A model generated the notes under the pieces. It was not told where the DNA came from, made no database searches, and worked only from the letters and a program-made list of their open reading frames with translations. This document shows positions 1-11,600 of a DNA stretch of 64,000 nt, one piece after another. The stretch lies in the NCBI GenBank assembly GCA_022036555.1, contig CM039126.1, forward strand, positions 12,845,591 to 12,909,590. Reading direction: 5' to 3'. The translations under genes were made by a program, and so were the position numbers. Positions within the stretch are counted from its first letter, which is position 1; each line of letters starts with the position of its first letter. This DNA is from Microstegium vimineum (Eukaryota > Streptophyta > Magnoliopsida > Poales > Poaceae).

Positions 1-1350
1 TCTTCTTCCATATAACATAGATGTAATGCGCACTGAGAAGAATGTCACCGAAGCACTTTGTGAAACACTCATGGACATTCCTGAAAAGACAAAGGACAAT
101 CCTAAGGCTAGAGTAGACTTGGCAGAACTATGTGACAGACCAAAGCTGGAGATGCTGCCTCCAAGAGACGACAAATCATGGAAAAGGCCTAAGGCCGATT
201 ACGTCTTAGGAAAGAAGCATAGGACGGAAGTGATACAATGGATGCAGACGCTAAGTTTTCTTGATGGGTTTGCAGCGAATCTGAGGAGAGGAACGAACCC
301 AAAAAGTGGCCGAGTCTTAGGGATGAAGAGTCATGACTTCCACATATGGCTTGAGCGGCTTCTTCCGTCTATGGTTCGGGGCTACGTACCTGAGCATATG
401 TGGAAGGTGCTGGCAGAGTTGAGTTTTTTCTTCCGTCAACTTTGTGCCAAGGAGATATCTCTGAAAGTGGTTGAGGAGTTAGAAAAAATGGCTCCTGAGT
501 TGATATGTAAGTTGGAGAAGATCTTTCCACTAGGTTTTTTCTTGTCGATGCAACATTTAATTTTGCACCTTCCGACCGAGGTATGAATGTGGGGGCCAGT
601 GCAGTTTCATTGGTGCTATATAATCGAGAGAATTCTAAAGTTTGTTCGTCAGAAATGTGGAAACAAAGGCAGGATTGAGGCTTCCATAGCAGAGGCATTT
701 ATTCGTGAGGAGGTGTCAAACTTCACAACAACATACTACAATGACAACCTTCCTAGCATGCATAACCCACCTACTCGCTACAACGAGGACGAAAATGAAT
801 CGACCCTTAACCTATTCAAAGGGCAACGAGGGAGATCAAGTGGAGTAGCCAAAAAGAAGTTGACCAATGTAGAGTGGCAAAAGATTATGCTCTACGTGTT
901 GACAAACCTTGACGAAGTCGACAAGTATCAGGGGTAAGTTCTCAACGAGCTTGTTACATACTCCGTAAATTTTCTGCATCCATAAACCTTGTGGCTTGTT
1001 GGTGCAGGGAATTTTTTGATGAATATTGGCGTCATCCAAGGCCACCTTCTGACCATGAAGGAGAGACGCTTCTTAAAAATGGGTCGCCTAATTTCATTAC
1101 ATGGTTCCAAAGAAAGGTACCTTCATTCTTACCAACTTAGCTCGTTCCAAGTTTGACGTTCGTAGTTGCCTAATTTCATTCTCTTCTGCAGTGCCAACAT
1201 GATTTGTCTATTAGTGCTGAATTACGACAAGTGGCCAGAGGCTTTAACTATAAGGTCTTGTCGTTTAACGTTTATGATGTGAATGGATATCGCTTTCACA
1301 CAACAAGCTACGAGAAGAGTCGGCCCAATGCAAGGACCACAACAAGCTAA
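1..1350 (+). pseudogene. CACTA (En/Spm) transposase, C-terminal fragment, decayed
   Basis: The frame is open from base 2 and resembles the C-terminal part of plant TNP2-type CACTA transposases: an LPYN...DVMRTEKNV segment, then the DUF4218-like region (HDFHIWLERLLP, FFFRQLC, HLILHLP, GPVQFHW, ERILKFVR). An in-frame TGA at 584-586 splits the region; relatives usually have Arg there, so CGA to TGA is the likely change. Splice-like sites follow: donor GTAAGT after about 936, acceptor TGCAG before about 1009 (FFDEYWRHPRPPSDHEGE), donor after 1116, acceptor ending at 1191. The last exon carries the DUF4216-like stretch (FNVYDVNGYRFHT) and meets TAA at 1348-1350, where relatives continue. The 5' part lies outside the window. 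Family assignment is from known motifs; the damage is seen directly. Confidence 0.8.
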
Positions 1351-1361
1351 TGAGGTTTGAT

Positions 1362-1442
1362 GCTTTAGAAATTAGCCTCTACGAGCTGTCTGCTAATTTC
1401 TACGTATAAAAACATCGAATAAATTTACTAGGACGAACAATA
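1362..1442 (+). repeat. Fragment of the same LTR family as the solo LTR at 6865-7261
   Basis: About 80 bases (AATTAGCCTCT...GCTAATTTC...ACGTATAAAAACATCGA...GACGAACA) align with the first 80 bases of the LTR at 6865, with many substitutions. Similarity stops after GACGAACA. It abuts the truncated CACTA transposase, so one of the two probably truncated the other. Confidence 0.5.
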
Positions 1443-2008
1443 TATATGTACCCTTCTTCGAACAAAAATTGGATAATTGTTGCCCTTCTTCCAAAAATTG
1501 AAAATGAGTAATTGCCTACAAAACCGTATTTGAGCTTGAAGTTCTTCGTCGAAGTTCTTCGTCGTGTACTACTACATCGCACAGCGTACGACTTGATCGG
1601 CTTATCGTTTCTGCGGCTAGTAAATTCGGCTGATGTTGTTTTTTAACTGATAAGTCGGGCTATGTTGGACGATGACAGTAGGGCCAGTGTGAGAACCGAG
1701 AACCACGAAAACAAGCGGCGACCAAGCCTTGATGATCTATTCATCAATCTGCTGGTGTCGTCATTTAGACCAGGCTAATCATGTCATACTTCTAATCATG
1801 TACCTAAAATAATGCTCGATCTGGTGGCACGAGACTTTTAGATCACGACGTCGTGCCACGCTGTCAGCTCCATCTGACAGGGTCGATTCCAAATGGATAA
1901 GTGACTTAAAACGAATCCGATGCTGAAGCTCCGGCAAATCCTCAGCATGACAGCATGCCATTTCTAATTATTATGGGGACATAGTCCATCAGTTCTTATT
2001 AGAAGCCT

Positions 2009-2079
<71 letters not shown>

Positions 2080-2213
2080 GAACAGTTTGGATATTGGAAG
2101 ATCACATTGTAGCAGACGCCGAAAAATCACGGAGATTCAGATCACTCTCTGTTTGACACGGTGTCTCCAAGAACTGATGAAGAATCCAAACAAAACTTGG
2201 CAAGCCTGGGTGA
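1443..2213. other. Intergenic stretch without a gene
   Basis: No coding signal. It holds a degenerate piece of the GGCTTATC...CTGATAAG hAT-like MITE family near 1596-1680 and the TA microsatellite at 2013-2077. Confidence 0.6.
2013..2077. repeat. (TA)n microsatellite
   Basis: About 65 bases of uninterrupted TA dinucleotides. Likely to vary in length between accessions. Confidence 0.95.
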
Positions 2214-2218
2214 TCTGC

Positions 2219-2979
2219 TGTAACATCCTAAAATTTGAAATAGAAATTAGATTTGAATTTAAATTAAATTTGATTTATTTCAAATAATTTTGTGATCATA
2301 GAATTAAATAAAGAAAATAATAAAACAAATCTCATGTTATGGTCCAACATGTTTATGCATTTCATGCCTCTGCATATTTCTCTTGTATTGTTTGGTTTTC
2401 AAAACTCAAAAGAAAGAATTTTAAAACTATTTGAAAAATCTTTTGCAAATAGAGAATAAAAAGAAAACCTTTTTTTTCTCCTCCCCCTCCACCCTTTCGG
2501 CCTTTCGGCCCAGCGAGCCAGCCAGCCCCCTCTCCCCTCCTTTCTCCCGCTTGGGCCGGCCTCCCTCGCCTCGGCCCAGCCGCTCCGCAGGCCCGCACCG
2601 CGCTGGTGCCCTCCTCCCTCCTCCCTCTCGCTGACGCGGCGGCCCCGCACGTCAGCGCTGCCCCCTTCCTCGAGTCCGAGCCGGACACGGCCGCGTGCCG
2701 CCGAACCCCGCAACTGCCGCGCGCCTTCTCCGCGTGGACTACACGCGCTGTCTCCGCGTGGGACTCCCCCTCGATCCCCTTTAAATAGGAACCGACCCCG
2801 CACCGCCTCCCCATCCCCTCTCGCCTCGCCCTGCCTCGAAGAAGAGACAACAGAGCCGCCGAACAGAGCACGCCGCTGTTCCGCGCACCTCCGGCCACCG
2901 TAAGCTTCCCCGAGCTTCGCTTCGGCTTCGCACGCCCCGGGAACGCCTCCTCCCCCTTTTCTTTCCGTTCTTTTGTGCT
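2219..2979 (+). repeat. 5' LTR, first part only
   Basis: Begins TGTAACATCC next to the target duplication. The U3-like part is very GC-rich (2480-2900). It matches the 3' LTR from about 2717 until TTTTGTGCT at 2979, where sequence switches abruptly to pol. Confidence 0.8.
2780..2789 (+). promoter_or_regulatory. TATA-like box in the 5' LTR
   Basis: TTTAAATAGG lies in GC-rich sequence and is conserved in the second LTR copy at 4394-4403. It is the probable core promoter of this family. Position and conservation are seen; function is inferred. Confidence 0.5.
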
Positions 2980-4314
2980 TATGCAAGAAGGAAGAGTTGT
3001 TGCGTATGCTTCGCGACAATTGAGGAAGCATGAGTTGAATTATCCGACTCATGATTTAGAGTTAGCAGCTGTGGTTCATGCATTGAAGATATGAAGACAT
3101 TATCTTATTGGTCATAAGTGTGACATCTACACCGACCATAAGAGCCTGAAATACATCTTTACTCAATCAGATCTGAATTTGAGGCAACGCCCTTGGTTGG
3201 AGCTGATCAAGGATTATGACTTAGATGTTCACTATCATCCTGGTAAAGCCAATGTTGTGGCCGATGCTCGTAGCAGGAAGAGTTATGCTAATGAGATTCG
3301 GACAATACCCATACCTGAAGAGTTGTGTGTTGAACTTGAGCATCTCCACTTGAGCATTGTTGCTAATGCTATAGAGATGGTAGTGGAGCCTACACTAGAG
3401 AAGGAGATTCGTGAAGGACAGTTGCAGGATAAGAATCTGCAGTTAATAGTTGAGACCATGAAGGAAGGAAGACCATCAGGTTTCCGGTTAGATGATAATG
3501 GCACATTGTGGTATGGAAAGAGGATCTACGTCCCCGACATCAAGTCTATTCGACAGACGATTCTGCGAGAAGCTCATGAGTCAACCTACTCAATACATCC
3601 TGGAAGCACTAAGATGTACTTAGATCTTAAAGAGAAATATTGGTGGGTTGGATTGAAACATGACGTGGCAGAATATGTAGCAATATGTGATACATGTCAG
3701 ATGGTTAAAGCAGAACATCAGAGACCTGCAGGACTGTTGCAACCGATGAAGATACCTGAATGGAAGTGGGATGAAGTTGGTATGGATTTCATAGTTGGGT
3801 TACCGCTTACTCGAAAAGGTTACGACTCAATCTGGGTCATAGTTGATCGCTTGACTAAGGTAGCTCACTTCTTGCCAGTTCGAACCACTTATATGGGAGC
3901 ACAGTTAGCTGAGTTGTACATGGAAAGAATAGTATGCCAGCATGGAGTTCCAAAGAAGATTGTGTCAGATAGAGGAACCCAGTTCACCTCGCACTTTTGG
4001 AAGAAGGTGCATGAGTCCCTCGGAACAGTATTGAATTTTAGCTCAGCCTATCACCCTCAGACAGATGGACAGACAGAAAGAACAAATCAAGTGCTAGAAG
4101 ATATGTTGAGAGCTTGTGCCTTGCAGTATGGTACGAGTTGGGACAAGAGTTTGCCCTATGCTGAGTTCTTATATAACAACAATTATCAGGAAAGTCTTAA
4201 GATGGCTCCGTTTGAAGCTTTGTATGGACGGAAGTGCAGAACTCCGTTGTTCTGGAATCAAACGGGAGAAACTCAAGTGTTTGGACCAGATGTTCTGAGA
4301 GATGCAGAAGAACA
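2980..4314 (+). pseudogene. Ty3/gypsy pol fragment (RNase H end plus integrase)
   Basis: The fragment starts inside RNase H (VVAYASRQLRKHELNYPTHD, then YTDHKSLKYI). An in-frame TGA at 3092-3094 sits where relatives have Trp. The frame is then open through the integrase: HHCC zinc finger (HESTYSIHPG...CDTCQMVK), catalytic core with Asp in MDFIVGLP, Asp in VSDRGTQF and Glu in DGQTERTNQ. It stops at DAEEQ, where the reading frame runs straight into LTR sequence (about 4315-4332), so the C-terminal integrase part is missing. Gag, protease and reverse transcriptase are absent. It cannot support transposition. The MDFIVGLPLTRKGYDSIWV type is common in grass Tekay-like chromoviruses. Confidence 0.85.
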
Positions 4315-4393
4315 GGGAGAAACTCAACCGCCGCGCGCCTTCTCCACGCGGACTCCACGCGCTGTCTCCACGTGGGACTCCCCCTCGGTCCCC

Positions 4394-4403
4394 TTTAAAT
4401 AGG
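4394..4403 (+). promoter_or_regulatory. TATA-like box in the 3' LTR
   Basis: Same TTTAAATAGG motif and GC-rich setting as at 2780-2789. If active it would drive transcription rightward out of the element. Confidence 0.4.
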
Positions 4404-4842
4404 AACCGACCTCGCACCGCCTCCCAATCCCCTCTCGCCTCGCCCTGCCTCGAAGAAGCGACAACAGAGCCGCCGAACAGAGCACGCCGCCGTTCCACGC
4501 ACCTCCGGCCACCGTAAGCTTCCCCGAGCTTCGCTTCGGCTTCGCACGCCCGCGGAATGCCTCCTCCCCCTTTTCTTTCCGTTCTTTTGTGCTCTGGTTG
4601 ACTGCGCTAGCGTGTACAGGAGCCCGCCGCCGCTGTTCCACGCCGGTCGCCGTCCTCGTTCGTCCCCAAGCCCCATCGAACACCGAGGTGAGTTCGCCTC
4701 TTCTTCCCCTTTTTCCTGGGGCTCTCGGTTTGGAAAACCGAGCACCGGAGCTCCCCATCGGGTTCCACCGGCGAGCTCGGGCTCGGCCGGCCATGGCGCC
4801 CCGCCATGCGCCCTATGCTCCGGAAGCCGCTCCGCCCCTCAT

Positions 4843-4862
4843 CCCCCCCCCCCCCCCCCCCC
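4843..4862. repeat. Poly-C tract
   Basis: Twenty consecutive C. Its length is liable to replication and sequencing error. Confidence 0.9.
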
Positions 4863-6623
4863 GTTCTAATCTCCACCATCCGCTCTGGATCGGATGGACC
4901 AGAGGGATGGATACCCCTTCGATCTGGCTATTTTGCTAAAGAAACCCTCGGGTTTTTGGCCCTCAACCTACAGTCCTTTGGCGCCCTCAGCTCTACGCTT
5001 CCCCCTCTGGAAAGCGTATTCCTTTTTGGATCTGTTTTTATTTTGAAATTAAATGAAAATCTCTATTTTCAGATTTGCCACTCATCTTTAAATGCTAATA
5101 ACTTGCTCGTTTTTAATCCAAATCGATCCGTTCAAGTTGCGTTAGATTCGTAATTTTATGCTCTATCCAGTAGTATAGATTTAATATATGTTAATCACTT
5201 TTGAAAATAAAAGTTTATATTAATTCTTTTAATGCTTTAATCTGGTATAGTAAACCTTGTTTAATCTATAGTTTGTTCGTTTTAGATCCGTTTAGCGTGA
5301 ATTTCGCGTCTTTGTGATCGTAGTATAGTATAGATCTGTCTTATAATCTTTTAAAAACCTCTTTATTGTCTATGGTGTAATGTTCTAATTATATCTTTAT
5401 TGCTTCGTGTATGATTGTTCCGATGGTTGTGTGGTGATGTTGATCGAGTACAGCCGGTGAGATTTTCGGTGTTCCAGAGTTCTTTGCAGCAGATCAGGAC
5501 CACCAGGAGCTTTGTGATCAAGGCAAGTTTAACATGAGATCATCCTTGTTACCTATTCACCTTAATTCACCTAGTCATGATTGCATGTCTCTCAATTGAT
5601 TCCTATTTAGATATTTACCATAGCTTGTTACCTTGTACCTTGTCACCTTGGGATTCTATTGCATATGGGTATATCTGCTATGCTTTATGAATTATGAGAA
5701 GAATCTTGACTAATGATATATGCAACAATGAGATAAAATTGGCTTTTGTAGCAACATGGAATAGGACACCATTGTAGGGAAAAAGCTGAAATAATAACGC
5801 AACCACAAGTGCTAACATGGCTCTGGTTTTAGTCAATTATGGAAGTTGGACTAGCATGATTGTGTTTCATGAAAAGCACCTTTGCCGAGCTGGTTATGGG
5901 GTATAGCTTGTGTGGGGACCGCTGTGGGTGGTACCATCGGGGTGTCCCATATACCCCTTTGCATTGGGTCCGTAGGGTCTACTACTTGCTAGAAAGACTT
6001 TTTGAAAGACTTCATAGTGTACCCTGCCCACTCACCTTGGCAGTGTTTTGGGAGTTGCAAACCCGGGCATATGGGCCACACGGCTTGTGGGTAAAGTGCG
6101 TAACCTCTGCAGAGTGTAAATCTATCATGATAGCCGTGCTCACGGTCATGAGCGGCCTGGAAAACTCACAGTGTAGATGATCATGTTGTTTAATTGTTAA
6201 TGTTGATTACTATTCTTATCATGTGGTTATTAATTGGGTTATGCATAACTAAAGCTAAGTGTTGGTAAAACTTGACCAAACTAAAAGGAATGTCAGCCTT
6301 TGAGCTTCATAACCCTGTGTTACTTTTGCTGAGTACTTTAAGTGCTCACCCTTGCTTTAACATCCTCATCAGATGGCTATGAAGACTACCGTGAGGAGTA
6401 CTACGCTAGTGGTCAACCAGTCGGCGTTCCCTGTGAAGTGGAGCTTCGTCGCGAGAGTTATCTTTATTTCCGCTGTTATGTTTAAGAATATTATTCGTTA
6501 TGTAATAAGCACTCAGTGATGGTACTATTTAAAGATTTGTCGGCTTATGTGTGTGATTGATCTCTGGACACATATGAGTTATTCGTATTCAATTTTATTC
6601 TTAAAATTGGGTGTGACATCTGC

Positions 6624-6864
6624 TAATCTTTTCACTTGAAAATGAACATTATATTAAAGGCTACTGCTTCAGTACTCCTTTTAAAAATCACATGAATCTC
6701 AAAGCATCCCATCAAATTAATTAAACGTATTTTTCTTTTATATTACCCATGTATACCCCGCATGGATCTAGCCCTTCCAAACCCAGACCATGCCCAGCCC
6801 AAATTCAATCTGTTTGTTTTGGTCCTTTATTAGACTCCAAAATCTGGATTCTCTTCCTTCAGAG
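6624..6864. other. Spacer between two retroelements, no gene
   Basis: AT-rich, no coding signal. The CTGCTTCAGTACTCCTTTTAA stretch near 6660-6685 is loosely the reverse complement of sequence near 8070-8100, which may be the ends of an older repeat split by later insertions. Confidence 0.4.
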
Positions 6865-7261
6865 TGTTAGGAATTAGCCTCTCACAGCGACAAGCTGACT
6901 ACTAATCTCCACGCGCGGAAACGTCGATTGAATCTACCGAGACGAACATGCAAGATCACAGACGACACCAGAGGCACGATATTTGTTGACGAGGTTCAGC
7001 CGAAGCCTAATCCCGGGGCATGACTATGGGCGCTCCTCCCCAATACCAGCAACACCGGTCGCCCTAGGGTCTCGGCAACGTGCCGCCGCCCTCCCGCGAA
7101 CCTGTTGTTATTTCGTCATGGTTACAACAGCAGCTCTCCTCTCATATTTATGAGGAGACCGGGTTACAGAGTCCAACACCAACTCTACCCTATACTGCCA
7201 AATACAACTCAGAGTCCTAGCGTAACCAAATTTGTACATAATATTCGACACATATCCAACA
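6865..7261 (+). mobile_element. Solo LTR, probably Ty1/copia, TSD CAGAG
   Basis: The 397-bp unit begins TGTTAGGA and ends TATCCAACA (imperfect terminal inverted repeat TGTTRGGA/TGTTGGAT). It is flanked by CAGAG at 6860-6864 and 7262-7266. There is no internal coding sequence, so it is a solo LTR left by LTR-LTR recombination. The short LTR and TGTTGG-type end favour copia. Orientation cannot be decided from the LTR alone. Confidence 0.7.
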
Positions 7262-8286
7262 CAGAGTTCTTCCCCGATGCGTCCGTCTCACACGCTGGAC
7301 CAAGTATCCATGGGGGAGCTGGCAGAGCTCCGTGCACGATCTCTCCAGCAAAAGTTGATCAGATCTACATCTCCGTTAGTCCCTCTGATTTGTTCATTAC
7401 CGCTCCATTTTTGTTCCTAGCTGCTGCCCGTGGAGGAGATCGACAATGGCAAGAAGAGACAGGATGGCTTCATAGTGGATGCCACCATGGGCGTCACCAA
7501 TCCACAAAGCCACTGAGATTCAGTCATCAAATGAGAAGTAAAAATAATGTAGATACAGGTCCTCTAGTGTCAACGATGAAGCATTGATTCGTAGGGAACA
7601 AGAACATCTTTACTCACAGACTAGACCCTCGAAGAACAGTGACTCGATTAAGCTTGAACCATTCTGATTGGCACCAGGTAATGCGAAGGAGGCCATGGAT
7701 TTTTGGAGGGTGTTGCCTCGGCGGCGGTGTCCGGCTGTCCACTACGCAGCCATCGTGGTGTCGCTCCAAACGGGCAGTACCGCAGTAGATAGCGGCAGAC
7801 GCCCATCTTCTCACGCGAAACAGCAGAAGGAGATCAGATCGACATTGTGCTGGAGAGACCGTGCATGGAGGTTCGCCGCCGTGAAGACCTCGTCACTAGG
7901 TACGAAGGAAATCTCGAGGACAGAAACAAATGGACTGGATATGGGCTACCGACGGTCTGGGCTTGGAAGGGCCAGGTCCATATGGGATCTAGATGGATAA
8001 TTATCAGAAAATGTTTTTAACTAATTGAAACACTGCTTTAAGATGTGTGTAATTTTTAGAAAGAGGAGTATTGAAGCAGTCCTCTATATTAAAAAGGAGT
8101 CCTATACGTCCAACTCGTTTTCCGTTGAGCCGTACCTACACAACATTTGGTGAGAATGAAGCAGACTGCAGCAACCATCTTGTCCGTGAATCTGATTTAG
8201 TGGAGTAGTAGTTAGCTTGTGCATTTCTTGGGCCCATCTGGGCCATATATTTGTCTACTTACTACTTACAGTTTGTAGAGTACTGC
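7262..8286. other. Intergenic stretch, no recognised gene
   Basis: Sequence interrupted by the solo LTR on the left and the Reina-like element on the right. A short open stretch at about 7417-7520 could encode some 30 residues (PVEEIDNGKKRQDGF...), but it has no start, no extension and no family I recognise. Nothing else is supported. Confidence 0.4.
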
Positions 8287-8645
8287 TGTTAGCAGTGAAT
8301 TTGGGGTAGGAGCAGAGAGTTGGGGATTGAAGAGCACGGAGACGCGAGGTAGGAAAAGGAACACGGGAGGAGCCATGAGACAGGAGAATAGCGAGGAAGG
8401 ATTGAGTTGTATTTTTCTGTTTTATGTTTGATGCCTCCCCTTTTTCCCCCTTGGGTCACCCAACTTATACATGGTACGAAGCCAACGTAAGCACCGCAGG
8501 TGCAGCTGCGTGGATTCGTGCTCACGCCCACTCTGGACCAGAGATGAGCTGGTTCGGTCGCCTTTCGCGCTTGCTCCTCTTCAGTAGCACCTTGTCGACG
8601 TCATCCTCTTGTGTTGTATCACCGGTCGTGCCCAGGTTGCTGACA
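8287..8645 (-). repeat. 3' LTR of the Reina-like element
   Basis: 359 bp, TG...CA ends, same length as the partner at 13794-14152 with about 12 substitutions and no indel. The pol reading frame enters this LTR and stops at 8581-8583. Confidence 0.92.
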
Positions 8646-11600
8646 CCCCCCTCTGTTGAGATACTGCTTGACCCCAAGCAGGTGCGCGTGGGAATTTCTG
8701 CTTCAGGGCTTCAAGGTCCTCCCATGTCGCGAGTGGGCGAGGTAGACCTGACCATTGAATCAGTACCTGGGGTACAACAGCACTGGCCGTAGTAGAAACT
8801 CGACGCTGCAACACTTTCAGTGGGAAGTGGAGGCCATCAAGTGACTCAGGCAATGGTGCAACAGGATGATTAGCAGGAATAGCAATCTTCAATTGTGACA
8901 CATGAAAAACCGGGTAGATGGATGTGGAAGAAGGAAGATCCAGTTTGTAAGCAACAACACTTATCTTGTCAATGACCTGATATGGTCCGAAGAATTTGAA
9001 AGCCAGCTTTTGATTCGCTCTTGGCGCCAGAGAAGCCTGAACATATGGTTGGAGTTTAAGATATACCCAGTCGCCAATAGAAAATTCACGTTCTGATCTG
9101 GATTTATCGGCCTGTTTCTTCATCCTTGCCTGAGCCCGAGTGAGATGTTGTTTAACCAGCTCTGTAATGAGGGACTTATCTTTGATCCACTCATCGAGCT
9201 GTTGATTCTGAACAGTGGACTCGATGCTGATGCCAAAATGTCGAGGATGTTGTCCATAAAGCACATAGAATGGAGAAAATCCCAAGGAAGAGTGAAGAGA
9301 TGTATTGTACCAGTATTCGGCCTGATAAATCCATTGGAACCACTTGGTTGGGCAGGCACTGGCGAAACACCGCAAGAACATCTCCATGCATTGATTTACT
9401 CTCTCGGTTTGGCCGTCAGTCTGTGGGTGGTATGCTGTGGACATCTTCAGTGATACACCAGCAAGATCAAATAGCTCCTGCCACAACTGACTGGTAAACA
9501 CTCGGTCTCTGTCAGAGATGATAGACTCCGGCATACCATGCAATCGATAAATCTGTTGCAGAAAAACCTTGGCCACTGAGAATGCAGTGAAAGGATGTGC
9601 CATCGGTATGAAATGTGCATATTTGGAAAATCGATCCACGACCACCAATATGCAGTTCTTGCCCTTGGAAGTCGGCAACCCTTCAACGAAATCCATGGAA
9701 ATGCTCTGCCAAGCCATTGATGGAGTGGGCAGGGGTTTAAGCAAGCCTGGATACCTTTGCCTATCCGGTTTAGCCTGTTGGCAAGTGGCACAGGAAGCAA
9801 CAAAGCCTTTCACATCTGTCTTGAGCCCCTTCCAAGCGAACAGTTGTTTAATCCGATGATATGTTGCTGGAAAGCCAGAGTGGCCACCAACTACTGAAGC
9901 ATGGAAAGCTGTGATGATGCGCTGATGGAGGTCAGGCTCATTGTCGATCCACAAGCGATCCTTATACCGCAGCAGTCCATCAGATAGTGTATAGTTATCT
10001 TCTGTTGTTGGAGTGACAACCAGCCTTGTGATCAAGTCCTTTGTGTGGCCGTCCTTGTCGTAAGAAGCGAGGACATCATTCATCCAAACTGGTACTGGCC
10101 CAGATATAGCCATCAGATCAGGGGGCTCTGATCGTCGGGACAGCGCATCCGCCACCCTGTTCTCGGAGCCTGGCTTATACACAATACGATATTGGAGCCC
10201 CAATAACGTAGTGAACAGCTTCTGTTGCCACATTGTGTTGAGGCGCTGCTCATTCAGATGGACCAGGCTACGCTGATCTGTGTATATAATGAACTCTCCC
10301 AACTGTAGATAAGACCGCCAGTGCTGCACGGCAATCACCAAGGCCATGTATTCTTTTTCATAAGCAGATAGACCCATATTCCGAGGCCCCAAGGCGCGAC
10401 TGAGGTATGCTAGGGGGTGGCCATTCTGTAACAACACAACACCTACACCTTTGTTGGAAGCGTCAGTCTCAAGACAGAACGGCTTACTGAAATCTGGGAT
10501 TGCCAAGATTGGAGCCGAAGTCAGCCTCTCTTTGAGTGGTTGAAATGCAACCGCGTGCTCCGACGTCCAGATGAACAGTGTGTTCTTCTTCAATAACTCT
10601 GTGAGTGGTTTTGTGATGATGGCATAATGGCGCACAAAACGCCTATAGAATCCAGAGAACCCCAAGAAGCTGCGCAGTTCCTTGACATTGGTCGGTTCAG
10701 GCCAAGATACAACATCTTCTATCTTGGCTGGGTCAGTAGCAACGCCCTCCTTGGTGATGAAATGACCCAGGTAAGAAATCTCATTTAGGGCGAATTTGCA
10801 CTTAGAAAGCTTAACATGCCACTGATCCTTGGCTAAGAGTTTCAGCACCTCTCTCAAGTGGTCTAGATGTTCAGAGAGTGTTCGACTGAAGACCAATATA
10901 TCATCGAAGAAAACAAGAGCACAACGGCGAAGCACTGGTTTGAGTGTAGAATTCATAGCCCCTTGGAACGTACTGGGCGCCCCTGAGAGACCAAATGCTA
11001 CCACCTTGAACTCATAATGCCCGACATGCGTAGAGAACGTTGTTTTGTATTCCTCCCCAGGTTTCATTCGAATCTGATGATAGCCAGCTAACAGATCCAG
11101 CGTGGAAAACCATTGAGCCCCAGCAATTTCATCCATAGGCTGCTCAAATACTGGAATTAGGAAGGCTGTCTTCACCGTCATTGCATTGAGATAGCGGTAG
11201 TCCACACAGAACCTCCATGATTTATCCTTCTTGCGTACTAACAAGACTGGGGAGTTGAAAGGAGATGTGCTTGGTTGAATGAGCCCCTACTTTAACATTG
11301 CATCAACTTGTGCTTCAATCTCATCTTTGAGTGTTGGGGGATAGCGATAGGCCCTGATATTGACCGGTTGTGCCCCTGCAATGAGAGGAATAGAGTGATC
11401 ACAATCCCTTGGAGGAGGTAGTTCAGTTGGTGGTTCGAACACGGCTGAGAATTCCTACAGAAGTTGCAGTACTGCTGGATGAATAGAGTTGTCAAATTCT
11501 GACTGCACATTAGTCATGCCCAACACTTGAACCATATATTCCTCCTCTTCCTCATTATCTTCAACTGACACCCAAAAGAGTTTTACAGAGCAGCCTTGAT

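Larger units (their letters stand above)
2219..6618 (+). mobile_element. Ty3/gypsy retrotransposon, internally deleted, TSD TCTGC
   Basis: The unit starts TGTAACATCC and ends GGGTGTGACA, and is flanked by the same 5 bp, TCTGC, at 2214-2218 and 6619-6623, so both ends belong to one insertion. Order inside: 5' LTR start (2219-2979), pol fragment (2980-about 4314), then LTR again from a point equivalent to about 2717, running to the end. About 262 bp (2717-2979 and 4333-4593) are therefore present twice, with about 13 visible differences. The simplest reading is a full element that lost (a) the rest of the 5' LTR through to RNase H and (b) the end of pol through to the first part of the 3' LTR. 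PBS and gag are gone. Integrase type and long LTR suggest the Tekay/Del chromovirus lineage (inference). Confidence 0.85.
4333..6618 (+). repeat. 3' LTR, lacking its first about 500 bp
   Basis: Matches 2717-2979 at its start, then continues with sequence absent from the truncated 5' LTR and ends GGGTGTGACA before TSD TCTGC. Its last about 500 bp match, in reverse complement, the LTR at 63478-64000. It contains a TATA-like TTTAAATAGG at 4394-4403 and a 20-base C run at 4843-4862. Confidence 0.85.

Noticed and set aside
2362..3052. Long minus-strand open frames (178 and 217 codons) in GC-rich DNA
   Set aside because: They lie antisense within the gypsy LTR, have Arg/Gly/Ala-rich compositional sequence and no domain; the same happens at 4324-4880.
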